Assembly (NCBI GenBank): GCA_027625915.1
Contig: JANTQA010000047.1
Coordinates: forward strand, 9,486,001-9,550,000
Source: Anaeramoeba flamelloides
Lineage: Eukaryota; Metamonada; Anaeramoebidae
Length of the DNA stretch: 64,000 bases
Reading direction: 5' to 3'
Position numbers and translations under genes: made by a program. A model generated the notes under the pieces. The model saw nothing but the letters and a program-made list of their open reading frames with translations. It made no database searches and was not told where the DNA came from. Position 1 is the first letter of the stretch. Every line of letters starts with the position of its first letter. Positions 10,832 to 20,843 of this stretch are shown piece after piece.

Positions 10832-11665
10832 ATGTCAAAAAAAGGAGGACAACAAAACTTAGAACCTGAATATCTTTACCTTCGTGTGAGAGCAGGTGAC
10901 TCGATCAACACAAATGCACTTGCACCAAAACTTGGACCAAAAGGGATTGTAAGATTTTCCCAAAATAATAATCTTCTTTACTTTTAATTCTCTTCTTATT
11001 CACAAACCTTTTTCTTATTTCAAGGATTTTTTTTTTTGTTTTGAAAAATTTGCTTTTGTTTTTTTTTTTTCTTTTTTCAAAAATTTTAAGACCAAACACT
11101 TCACCAATAACAGCAATTTTAAAATCCAATTCCTGAACTGATTCAAAAAAAATAATAAATTAATGAGATCCTTTCTTTTTTTTTTTTTTTTTTTTTTTTT
11201 AATTTTATAAATTTCCTTTTTTAAAAACCAAACCAAAACCAAACAAAACTCTAGCCACCAAGAAAAGCAGCGGAACAAATCCAAAAAGTATGTAAGGATT
11301 TTTCAGGATTAAAAGTAACAATCAGAGTAACAATCATTGGAAGGGAATTTACTGTTGATGTTATGCCAACTGCATCAACCTTAATTATCAAAGCACTTAA
11401 CGAACCACCACATGAAAAAAGTGCTGATTTCAAACATACAGGAAATTTAAGTCTTGAACAAGTCAAAGAAATCGCAAGGCAAATGAGACACAAATCACTT
11501 GCTAATGAATTTGAAGGTGTTGTCAAAGAAATGCTTGGTACATGTGTTTCAGTTGGCTGTACAGTCGAAAAAAAATCACCAAAAGAAATTCAACAAAAAA
11601 TTAAAAATGGTGAAATCATTATTCCAGACGAAGAACCAGAAGAAGTAGAAGAAAAAGAAAACTAA
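10832..11665 (+). CDS. RPL12: 60S ribosomal protein L12 (uL11)
   Basis: Two exons, 10832-10948 and 11255-11665, with a GT-AG intron of 306 bases whose 5' part is very T-rich. Both sides are in phase 0, giving 175 residues. uL11 forms the base of the ribosomal stalk with P0 and takes part in the GTPase-associated centre. Family hallmarks are YLYLRVRAGD, the NTNALAPKLGPKG loop, a KVTIRVTIIGRE strand, TASTLIIKALNEPP and the highly conserved IARQMRHKSLA, then MLGTCVSVGCTVE. The ATG at 10832 was chosen because residues encoded upstream (from 10634) are membrane-like A/T readthrough not found in the family. The C terminus carries an extra acidic tail of about 15 residues (DEEPEEVEEKEN) beyond the usual end. 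Identity is secure. Confidence 0.95.
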
Positions 11666-11850
11666 ATAAATTTAATTTTGATATATTTTTACCAAACAAT
11701 AGATTTCAAAGCACAATTTGCTCAACTTTTACAAAACCAATTTTTTTTTTATTTTTAATTTGTTTCTCTAAATATTAGAATAAAGAAGACAAATTAATTA
11801 TTGCTTGTTTTTACTCTTCTTTTTTTATTTTGATTCTTTTTTCTTTCTTG

Positions 11851-12546
11851 AAGGGATTAGCGTCACCCTAGATTCGTCTATAATCAAAGTATGCTGTAAT
11901 TGGGTGTAAATGATATAATTGCTACATGGTTCACATGACTCTAAAAAATCTATTCTAAATATTATTGAACAATAAATTATTCGATTTTTCACTACTGTTG
12001 TCAAAATAATGTGTGCAGTAAAAAGTTTCATCTGTGTTTCTAAATAAAAAGCCTGTTTTTTTGTTTTAGATGATCTATACATTAAACGATCAAAGAAACT
12101 GATATAAACGATAAGTAAATATGGTGTTGATTTCTTAAAGTTCTTATATTAAAATTTTGTTATTTTGATGTTAAATTTTAGAAAAAGTTTACTCTATTTT
12201 TTAAGATAAATTTTTCGATTTGATCCTTTATTTTTAATATTTCTTTTTTAATTAAAAACTGAGAAAATATATAAAAATTATAAACAAATTCAATTTATAA
12301 TTTTAACTTTACTTAAATTATCAGAGGATTTTACTTTCAAAATCGATTTGAACTTAGGGATACTATTTGGTGGTGAATTTGATGTTGTGTTATCACTAGA
12401 AGAAAATAAATTAATGGTTTAATTTGTGACAAAGTGTTTTTTGTTTTGGCATTGGTTTTTTATTTGATAAATATAAATTAATGACCCTGAAATGATTCAA
12501 AGGTTATTTTGTAAAATACAAGAATTCTATGGAGCTTAATTCCCTT
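11851..12546. mobile_element. TIR element K, copy 1
   Basis: The left end AAGGGATTAGCGTCACCC is matched by the inverted right end GGAGCTTAATTCCCTT with adjoining similarity (TAGAATTC). The block TGTAATTGGGTGT near the left end recurs in the inverted right end of element K2 at 40048-40799. The interior is diverged from, but alignable with, 35560-36000. The open frame at 11825-12082 lies across the TIR and is not a supported gene. Confidence 0.6.
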
Positions 12547-12743
12547 AAATTTGTAAAAGTTCAAACTAAAAAAAAATATATTTTTATCAAAAAAAAAAAA
12601 GTAATAGAAAATTTTTTATTTTATTCAAATGTGATTATACAATTAATTTTTCTAGAAGAGAAATATAAGCAAACCCAAGACAAGTCATGGATAACATATG
12701 TGCTTTAACATCCAAAATAAGCAACCCAAGGTTATGAATACTC

Positions 12744-13090
12744 GAATTAAACTAGAATTTAAAATTTCCCACATGTATAAAATAGTACCAAACAATCACA
12801 ATAATACAATTTCATTCAAATTGGAAATAAATATTGAATTTTGTACAATATGAAAATTATTTTTTCATAATTTGTTTTTTTGTTTTCATTTCATTTTTTT
12901 GAATTTCGTAACTTGTTTTCTTCGATCAAATTTTTTTTGGAACAATTGGTTTTATGTTAAAGTTGAGTTGTTCAGAATAGAAGCACTCAAATTAAATTAG
13001 TCAATGGCACCAAACCATTTGATCGATCAATATTCCACATAGAATTTATGCAAATTTGCCAATACATTGTATTTTTTTTTTTTTTTTTTA
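12744..13090 (-). mobile_element. Element R2, copy c, incomplete
   Basis: Reverse-strand match to R2d at 60366-60897, with collinear blocks ATTGATCGATCAAATGGTT, CAACTCAACTTTAACA and GTATTATTGTGATTGTTTGG. The 5' end of the element, carrying the left TIR, is missing or replaced by the T run at 13071-13090. Non-coding. Confidence 0.7.
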
Positions 13091-13295
13091 GAAAACTAAA
13101 TTAAGATTCAAATACTTCTGTTGACTGTATCTATCTTAGATACTCTTTTAATCGAAAGTCTTAAATTTTGTCACTTCAAAATTCACTCTTTAACAGATTA
13201 GATGAGGTTTCATCTAAACTTGACAATAAATCCAATGGTTTTTTAGTTTCGCTCTCTCCAAAACGTTTAACGCCCTTGATTTTTATAGTATTGAT

Positions 13296-13940
13296 ATTCA
13301 TTTATTTTTTTTTTTTTGTGAATATTGTAATATATAAAAAAGTGTTAACATTTTTAATTAGTAAATAGTTCTATTTTGGTATTTCTTCTTAAATTGATTA
13401 AATAATATTTTTTTTTTTCTACAAATACAATTTTTGTATGTTAAAATTTTAGCATTGGGGTTTACTTATTTTAATTATGATATTTTTTTGTAGTTTTGCC
13501 TTTTACAAAAAAATATTTTCTTAAAATATCTTTTAGAGTGTGCAAGTTTCAACAAAAATAGAAATATCTAAAAGAACATTTGGTGTTTTTTATTTTATAC
13601 CTTTATATTTGGTTATTCATTTATTTTTTTTTTTTTTTGTGAATATTGTAATTTATAAAGAATTGTTAACATTTCCAATTAGTAAATGGTTGTATTTTGG
13701 TATTTCTTCTTAAATTGATTAAATAATATTTTTTTTTCAAAAATTAAAATCTGCTTTGTTAAAATTTTTGCATTGGGGTTTACTTATTTTAATTATGATA
13801 TTTTTTTCTAGTTTTGCCTTTTACAAAAAAATAGTTTCTTGAAATATCTTTTAGACTGTGCAAGTTTCAATGAAAATAAATATATATATATATAAAAGAA
13901 AATTTGGCGTTTTTTTGTTTTATCCCTTTATACTTGACCG
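13296..13940 (+). repeat. Tandem duplication of a 319-base unit
   Basis: Two adjacent copies, starting at 13296 and 13615. Each begins ATTCATTTATTTTTT and passes through GTGAATATTGTAAT, TTTTGGTATTTCTTC, GCATTGGGGTTTACTTA and TTTTGCCTTTTACAAAA, ending near TACCTTTATA or CCCTTTATA. The units differ by scattered substitutions and small indels. Non-coding. Confidence 0.8.
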
Positions 13941-16526
13941 TCAGTTATATTTTCTAAATGTCTGGAGTTTATGAAGTACACTATATTTAAATTTATTAGA
14001 CACTTTTTACTGATTTCCTATATTAATGTATTTAGAATTTCAAACAAATAACATTTTGAATCAGAGATAAGTTTCAGAAATACACTATTTATAAAACCCA
14101 ACTTGGTGTCACTTTAGTAAATTTCAAACAAAATCAAATAAGAAATTTCTAAAAACAAGAGAAATATCAGAATAAAAAGTGAGTTTTTTAATAAAAATAA
14201 ATAACAAATATATATGTTACCAAAATAATCACATGAAATAGAAATATGGTTGTTAAAATTATTGGAAACTTTTAATAATTTTCATAATACTGTTATTTTC
14301 AGATTAATAAATGAAAATTTTCATTTCAAGTTCTCAAATATTTTATATATAATTTAATCTAAAAACTGAAACATCTTTAAAAATCTATAAGAAATAATAT
14401 TTTCCGAAATTTATAAAAGCTACCTTATTGGGCTTTGAGATAAAATTTTAATTTATTTAAGATACTGCGATTTGTTGCAAAATAAATTGAACCAAATTAT
14501 CTATCAGCTTTCCAAAAAATTAAATTTTTTAAATAAAGTAACATTTCAAATTTTTTTTCTTTAAACCAGCTTAAATTATTAATCTACCTTTTTTAGAATT
14601 GGGAGAATTAGAAGATTATTTTAATTCTTGAGAAATGTGATTTTTTTGAAAAGCTGGATGAAAATTTTGATCTTGTTATTTTTAAAATTAATAGTATTTT
14701 CAAGTTTAAATTTGAAAAAATATTTTGATAAAGTTAATTACTCAAATTGATTTTATAACAAAAAAAATTTCGAAAGACAATAAAATACTCATTCAAATAC
14801 ATCCAAAAATAAAATAAGAAAATTCTTTAGGAAAAGAACAAAAAAGAAATAATAGAATTTTATTTATTCATTTATTTATCGGAAAATTATAGTATTTAAA
14901 AAATGATATCAAACAATTCTGATTTAAAATCCCAAGAACATGATTATACCCTTAATAATTGCGAAGATTGTTATTTGTAGATTTAGAAAATACCAACTAA
15001 ACAGAATTAGTAATTTGAAGCTATTCAAATGAAAAAATATTGTAATAAAAAAAAAAAGTTTTTGATTTGATCAAGTGTAAAAAAAAGTTCCAAAAAAAAT
15101 CTTTTTTTGAAAGAAAAAGCAAAGAACTAAAGAAATTAAATTAATAATAACAAAGAAAAATCTTCGAGAGTCATAAATTTATTTGTTTTTGTCTTTTGCG
15201 AGATTTTTTCCTTTATTTTTTGCTTTTAAAATAATGTTTTTAACAAAAATAAAAATTCTCAAATATTTTCTTTTCACAGAACCATATGAAATTTTTTAGG
15301 TCAAAATTTGTACTATGAAGAATACAGATTTAAAATTTTATAATTATTTTAATTGAAAAAACCTTGCTCGACCTTGAATAAAATTAAACTGATAATTGTT
15401 ACAGAATAAACTTTTGCTTTTGTCGAAAAAAATTTCGATAAATATTAACCTCAGTTCTTATCCAAACCACCACAATGAACTGTAAAGCTTCCCTGTAATC
15501 TTCTTCGGATTGAAATTTTTTATATTCAAAAAGTAAAGGGAGGAAACATTTCTTCAATTACTTTTCCGTCTCACCTCATAAATAGATTTAGGATCAGAGG
15601 AAACATTCATTTTAAAGAGTGGACAATTTTCTGTTTGGCTTTTTTTACTTTTAAACTGCTTTCAAATAGTTGGCATTAACTTTTTTACTTAAACTCGAAA
15701 ATATAAAATAAAAATGAAAATCGCAAAGATTTGTAACAAAGAAACATTTTTACATGAAGAGAAAATTACTTCTATAATTTACAAGGCATCAAAATATTAA
15801 AATTCTAAAATTAAACTCTTATTTCAAGACCAAAAAGAGAATAAAACACTCTGATTTGATTAGCTTTTTGGTTCAATGGTTTTTTTTGATCAATTCTTTT
15901 GTTTCTTTACAAGATAACAGATAATTAAATTTAAATTAGAGTTAAAACATTTTGAGTTTGGTTCTTATTGAAAACTAACCACTTTCGCATCGTTTGCAAT
16001 TAGTGCAAGTGTTGTTTTGGGAATACTACAAAATCTGACTGGTTTTAAAATAGAAAAATAAGCAAATTTTAAACAATAAAGAGAAAACACAAAATATTTT
16101 TTTTCTTCGAAAAATCAAAAAGAACTTTACAAAAAATAAACTTACATAATTTGATTTCATTTCTCTCTTTTTCTTGGGTTAACTAAAGGTTGGTTTCCTC
16201 ATATTTTTTTCGATCAATTTAGTTCATCTTTTCACTTTGTTAAATGAACTCAGATATTTTTTAGGTAAAATTTTCTCTTCATTGAACTTCTTATTTTACA
16301 CACATACACGAATGGTGTCTAGATATAATTTCTCTTGTTGAAATTCATAAAATTTTGATGAAAAAAAAATAGAAATAGTTTGAAAGCCCGTCAACAGAAA
16401 AAACAACAACATGACATGAAATAAAAATGTCTTTTAAATTGACAACAAAAACGTTTCTAAAATCATTTTTTCAACTTTACTTTCTTCTCATAAAATAAAA
16501 AAAAATTTTAGCACCAAAAAAACAAA
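13941..16526. other. Intergenic, no gene seen
   Basis: No coding sequence or RNA gene recognised. One short TIR element lies at 14484-14669. The last 90 bases before 16527 are T-rich and end TTTTAG, so the GIDE-like gene may have a 5' UTR intron ending at about 16510. Confidence 0.5.
14484..14669. mobile_element. Short TIR element M, copy 1
   Basis: About 190 bases. The left end contains ATCAGCTTTCCAAAAAA and the right end TTTTTGAAAAGCTGGATGA, an imperfect inverted pair of about 28 bases. A second copy at 44766-44960 has the same ends (CATTCAGCTTTCC and GGAAAGCCGAATG). The interiors are AT-rich and dissimilar. Confidence 0.55.
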
Positions 16527-17375
16527 ATGATTAAACTCCCAATTATTTTTGGACTTGGTAGTACCTTGCTAACGATCAACCACTTAAAAATAAAGTCACA
16601 ACTCTCCTTTTTGCGAAGAGTCATTCCTGTGTTTAGCAAGAATTTTGGCGAACAAAAAAATGCCGACAAAGAATATGTCCAGCTTTCAGGAGAATTAACT
16701 GGCAATGGAGAAAAATTTTCATCAAGTTTTGGGTTTTTCGACGATTGTCTCTATTCGAAAAGTAAATTGTTTGTAAACAAATTTTCCACCGAACCATTAT
16801 GGCCTTTCAATGATGCGGACAAGCCAAAGTATAGGTCACAAACAAAGACCACAGAGGTTTTTTTAAATACAGGGTGGGGCAATGTCAAGATCGGCAAAAG
16901 CGATCTCCTTGCAAAACGATCATTTGCAAACCCAATTTTACAAAAAAAAAAATCTATCATTCAGAACCGTTACATCAAAGACATCAAATCAAAAGGCAAA
17001 AACGTGAAAAAGGAGATCGAACCTTCAAACTTTTTTAAATCACTTATCCAGTCCGCAAACAGTTTCAAAAATTGCAATTCGTCTTGGTTTCAAGAAAACG
17101 TCATTCTCGAGGGAACGCAATGCTATTTAATTTCACAGCCAGCTATAACCAACTTTGAAATCACGTCATTAAAATGCCCAATTCAAGTCTCAACGCAACC
17201 TGTTTCGCAACAGATCCAAAAACTTACTGAGAAGCAAATCTGGAGTTCAATATTTTTATTTGTTTCTTATGCCTTGTCTGCGATTTCTTTAGGTTATGTG
17301 ATTTGTTTTAAATATTTTAAAAAAGAGCACCCATTTTTAGCAAAATTATTGGAATTTTTTACAAAATCTCATTAG
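16527..17375 (+). CDS. GIDE/MAPL-like membrane protein without RING finger
   Basis: A 282-residue single-exon frame ending in TAG. An N-terminal hydrophobic stretch (IIFGLGSTLLTI, residues 5-16) is followed by YVQLSGELTGNGE near residue 50. The centre holds the pattern EPSNFFKSLIQSAN, and ENVILEGTQCYLISQ lies near residues 190-205. A C-terminal membrane segment (about residues 237-262) precedes a short Lys-rich tail. This order (N-terminal TM, SGE strand, IxxxEGxxCYLxS motif, second TM) matches the GIDE domain of MUL1/MAPL-type mitochondrial or chloroplast outer-membrane proteins. The C-terminal RING that gives MUL1 its ubiquitin-ligase activity is missing, so no ligase function is claimed. 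The domain call rests on motif order and could be wrong. Base composition and phase fit a true gene, GC-richer than its surroundings. Confidence 0.55.
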   Translation: MIKLPIIFGLGSTLLTINHLKIKSQLSFLRRVIPVFSKNFGEQKNADKEYVQLSGELTGNGEKFSSSFGFFDDCLYSKSKLFVNKFSTEPLWPFNDADKPKYRSQTKTTEVFLNTGWGNVKIGKSDLLAKRSFANPILQKKKSIIQNRYIKDIKSKGKNVKKEIEPSNFFKSLIQSANSFKNCNSSWFQENVILEGTQCYLISQPAITNFEITSLKCPIQVSTQPVSQQIQKLTEKQIWSSIFLFVSYALSAISLGYVICFKYFKKEHPFLAKLLEFFTKSH

Positions 17376-17938
17376 GCTCTGGAAAGTTGAAAACAGTTTT
17401 AATTTATTTTTCAAATTGAAATTATTCCGAATTATATTTTAAAAGAACAAAAAATTCCTTTGGAAATATTTTAAACAATTTGCATTCTTTCATTTCTTCT
17501 ATTTTATAGAAATTTGTACTACTCTAAAACATATTTTAATAAAAAGATTTAATAAAACAAACTCCTTGTTTTAATAAACAACCCATAGAAATAAAAATTG
17601 ATCCATTCTTTGAATTAATATTTTACTATTTTTGAAATTTTGTTTTTGAAAATTAATGATCTTTTAAATATTTCAAAAATATTAGAATTATCTCGAATAC
17701 AATATTCAGATCAAATCCTGTTATAAACTGGTTTTTTTTTAACTTTGAAATTTTTAAAAATGTTTAATTATTTGATTCTTTTTAAGAAAAAAATAAAAAT
17801 AATATTTCTTTTTAAATCTTTTTATTATTTATTGGTATTTATTTTGATTTTTTCTTCACCTAACTACCACCACACACTACCCCCAAAATTATATATAATT
17901 CTTTATTTTCTATTCGTATTTGGGTATAACATTACAAT

Positions 17939-18124
17939 CAGTCCCTTTTAAAAGATACAAACTTTGAACGAAATTTAAGACACATAAAAATCTCAAATTA
18001 AAGCACAAAATTCAGATTCAAGTAAAATAATTTGTCTAAATTTTTTTTTAAAAAATGTACTTTAATTTGAGATTTTTTTGTACTTTAAATTTTATTGAAA
18101 GTTTGTATCTTAAAAGTGGAACTG
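17939..18124. mobile_element. MITE family C, copy 1 (CAGT ends)
   Basis: 186 bases. The left end CAGTCCCTTTTAAAAGATAC and the right end, read inverted, CAGTTCCACTTTTAAGATAC, each run about 65 bases inward through ACAAACTTT, AAATTTAA and AAATCTCAAATTAAAG. The loop is AT-rich. Copy 2 is at 56862-57035. CAGT termini recall Tc1/mariner-type elements, but no TA duplication is clear here. Confidence 0.8.
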
Positions 18125-18185
18125 ATTTTATATTAGTATATTTTTTTTTACTTTACAGTGATGTAAATATCCAATGTTTTTTTCG

Positions 18186-18450
18186 TTAACCCATTACAAA
18201 AATTTAACTCTTTCAAAATAATTTTGGATGACTGTAAAAAAAAAAAGAAGCAAATAAATGCCATTAAAACAACATATAAAAAAGAAATAGCGTTCTTGAA
18301 TAAATTTTAAAAAAGAATTAAGAAAATATTGAAAGATTAAAATATAAATTTTTGACAAAATAATTGAAAAAAAGTTATTTTTTTGAATTTTTATAAAACA
18401 ATCATTTATATCTCACATATTTTAGGATATTTGTATGTAAAAGAAAAATA
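18186..18450 (+). repeat. Dispersed repeat E, copy 2
   Basis: Diverged collinear match to 4585-4860 (TTAACCCATTAC, AAAAGAATTAAGAAAATATTG, AAAGATTAAAATATAA). Starts about 60 bases after MITE C. Non-coding. Confidence 0.5.
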
Positions 18451-19034
18451 TTAATATATATAATCCTAAATTGAAAAAAATTAAATAATATCTCTTACCA
18501 ATATAAATATTATTAAAACATTTCTAAATTTTTGAATGATAATCTTTCCATTAGTTTTTATTCCCACTGTTCATAATCTGTGCTTTGTAATCAAGTATCG
18601 CCAAGTATCTAAATTTTCCAGAATGCAAAATAATTTATTAAAATTAGGGATTTAATCTGTTCTTCAAAATCCAGCAAAACATAATGGCTATGGATACTTT
18701 TTAATGTTATCATGAAAATGATATTATTATTTTTTAGTTATATTTTAATTATTTTTCTGCTTCTCTTTTCTTTTATTTGATATAATTTTCCTTAATTAAT
18801 ATTTTAACTAAATAAATTAATGAAAGTACAATTGAATAAAATATCCCCCCAAAAAAGTAATAAATTTGTTTTTACATTCAATGATCCACATCGAACGTGG
18901 TCAAATCATAAAATTGATAAATTTGATTTTAATTGAAACATCAAATATGATTAAACAAATATTTATCGCATGTATTTCAGAATATATTAAACAAAATGTT
19001 TCAAACATATGAAAAAAAAAATATACTAAACTCT

Positions 19035-19735
19035 GTTTCAGTCAAAGATCCCAGAGTTTTTTTCAAATATCAATTATTTTATATAATTGAACTTTGAAGA
19101 ACAAATAAGAAATAAGCAGAAGAATATACATTAAATAATTGTTGATATATGTCTGAAAAAAAACTAATAAATTAATAAATTTGGTCAAAAATTGAAAATC
19201 TTAAATTCTTTTGGGATATTGAGAAAAACGACATTGTTCTTTTTAAAATTTTACTGACATTTGAATAATAAATAGGAAACATTTTTCACTTCATTTTTCA
19301 TACTTTTCTTTTACAAACCAAGTCTCCAAACGAAGTTTGTTGGTATTTGTGTCCTTTATTTGAAAAATGAAAAGAAAATGAAGTGTAAATTTTTCACATT
19401 TATTAATTAAATATCAAGATCAAAGATCGAATAGAATTGCCATTGAATCAATATGATTTATCAACAATCATTTTCATGGTTTCAATAACCTTAGAATAAC
19501 ACATTTTTACCAAGTGACTATTGATCTTTGCAATAAAAAAATTTTTTTGTGACTTATGACGTTTTAAAAAACAATCGAAAAAAAAAACAAAAATGTGAAA
19601 AAATGATTTCAATTTTGAAAATTTATAAAATAAATTTTTTCTTCTAATATCTATGCAAACACTTTTTAAACACATGTATTTTATCCATTACAACTGGCCC
19701 CCTTTGACTGAAAAATAGTTTACCCGGAGATAATG
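19035..19735 (+). repeat. Dispersed repeat family A, copy 2
   Basis: Collinear with copies at 1015, 47545 and 57407. Retains AATATCAATTATTTTATATA, GAATAACACATTTTTACCAAG and TTTAAACACATGTATTTTATC. Carries MITE N at the same position as copy 1. Followed directly by the R1 fragment, echoing the A-then-R1 order of the 1-3.5 kb region. Confidence 0.7.
19258..19413. mobile_element. MITE N nested in repeat A, copy 2
   Basis: About 156 bases with inverted ends. The cores are TTTTTCACTTCATTTTTCA and AAAATGAAGTGTAAATTTTT, and the outer parts are CATTTGAATAATAAAT and TTTATTAATTAAATA. It has the same insertion position and spacing as the copy at 1245-1400, so copies 1 and 2 of repeat A most likely descend from one interrupted parent. 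Confidence 0.65.
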
Positions 19736-19779
19736 GATTAAGTATATTTCAATATAAAACTGGTTGTGGATAAGGTAAC

Positions 19780-20112
19780 AAACTATTTGTTAAACAATAA
19801 AAGCTTCTTTTTAGTTTTGATTCTATTGGAAAATTTGTTAAGAAAAAAAAAGTTCTGAAAACGATTTTTTCAATCTAAAAAGAAAATTAATTAACCAATA
19901 TTTCACCCCTAAAAAATATCAAATAAAACTGGAGATCAAAAATTTTGATATCTTTTATTAATGTAATAAAATATAAACTAACAAATTGAATAATTATTTA
20001 GAATGAATAAATGGTGGCTAATAACAATTTTGGATATTTGATTGGGTTTATCAGAATTCAGTTTATTGGGATATTTTTAATAAAAATTATCCTTTTTTTT
20101 TTTTTTTTGGAA
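19780..20112 (+). mobile_element. Element R1, 3' fragment (copy d)
   Basis: Matches the second half of R1: CCTAAAAAATATCAAATAAAA, GATATCTTTTATTAATGTAAT, AATAAATGGTGGCTAAT and a terminal GGAAATATATTAT. The left half is missing. Confidence 0.6.
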
Positions 20113-20843
20113 ATATATTATCTACTTATTTCTTGATCAAAAAGCAACTTAAAGTCAAAAAATGATATAATTTTCCCTTTCAAAGTTAATTTTCCTTTGA
20201 TAAAAACCTGTCAATATTTCAATGGGTTAATAACTTGGAAGCTTTAATTAAATCGAAAATTTTATATATTTTTTTAGGTTTATAAATATTTTTGATTTAT
20301 TTTATCTTTTGAGAAAAAATAACAAATTTACTTTTCTTATCATAAAAGCAATTAATACCTTTATTCTTTTCACAAATATATTAATTAATGTTAATTTGTT
20401 TTCCAAGTTTCAGTATCTTGTGGCACTCACATTTTTGTTTTTCATTAATGTACTCACGAACAAAATTTTTACAAAATATGAAAATATACTTCCATCCTTT
20501 TACCCTCAATGGTTGTAAATAAATCAAAGTAAATTGATTGCTTATTATATAAAAAAAGAAGATAAAAACTAATTCCACTGTCAAAAATTGAAAAATTTCA
20601 TCTATAAATACAAATGAAAACTTTATCAACAATAAATATATTAATTTAATCGGATATTAATAAATTCTCATAGAGATAAGATTTTATTTACTTTTATTTA
20701 TTTTTTTATTATAAAGATCAAATAGAAAAGGAAAAAAAATTCAAAATTATAAAAAAAAACAAAAATAAAAAAACAAACAAAAGTAAACAAAAAAAAAGAA
20801 AAAGAAAAAAACAAACGAATAACAAAAAAAAACAATAATTTGT

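Larger units (their letters stand above)
17376..20843. other. Intergenic, repeat-bearing
   Basis: No gene supported. Holds MITE C (17939-18124), repeat E copy 2 (18186-18450), repeat A copy 2 with its nested MITE (19035-19735) and a partial R1 element (19780-20112). The overlapping frames around 20309-20632 on both strands have no family features. The 150 bases before 20843 are the A-rich 3' side of the TTRAY2 gene. Confidence 0.5.

Noticed and set aside
11165-11202. Long T run in the uL11 intron as a special signal
   Set aside because: Such homopolymers occur throughout the window; here it is just a long polypyrimidine stretch upstream of the acceptor.
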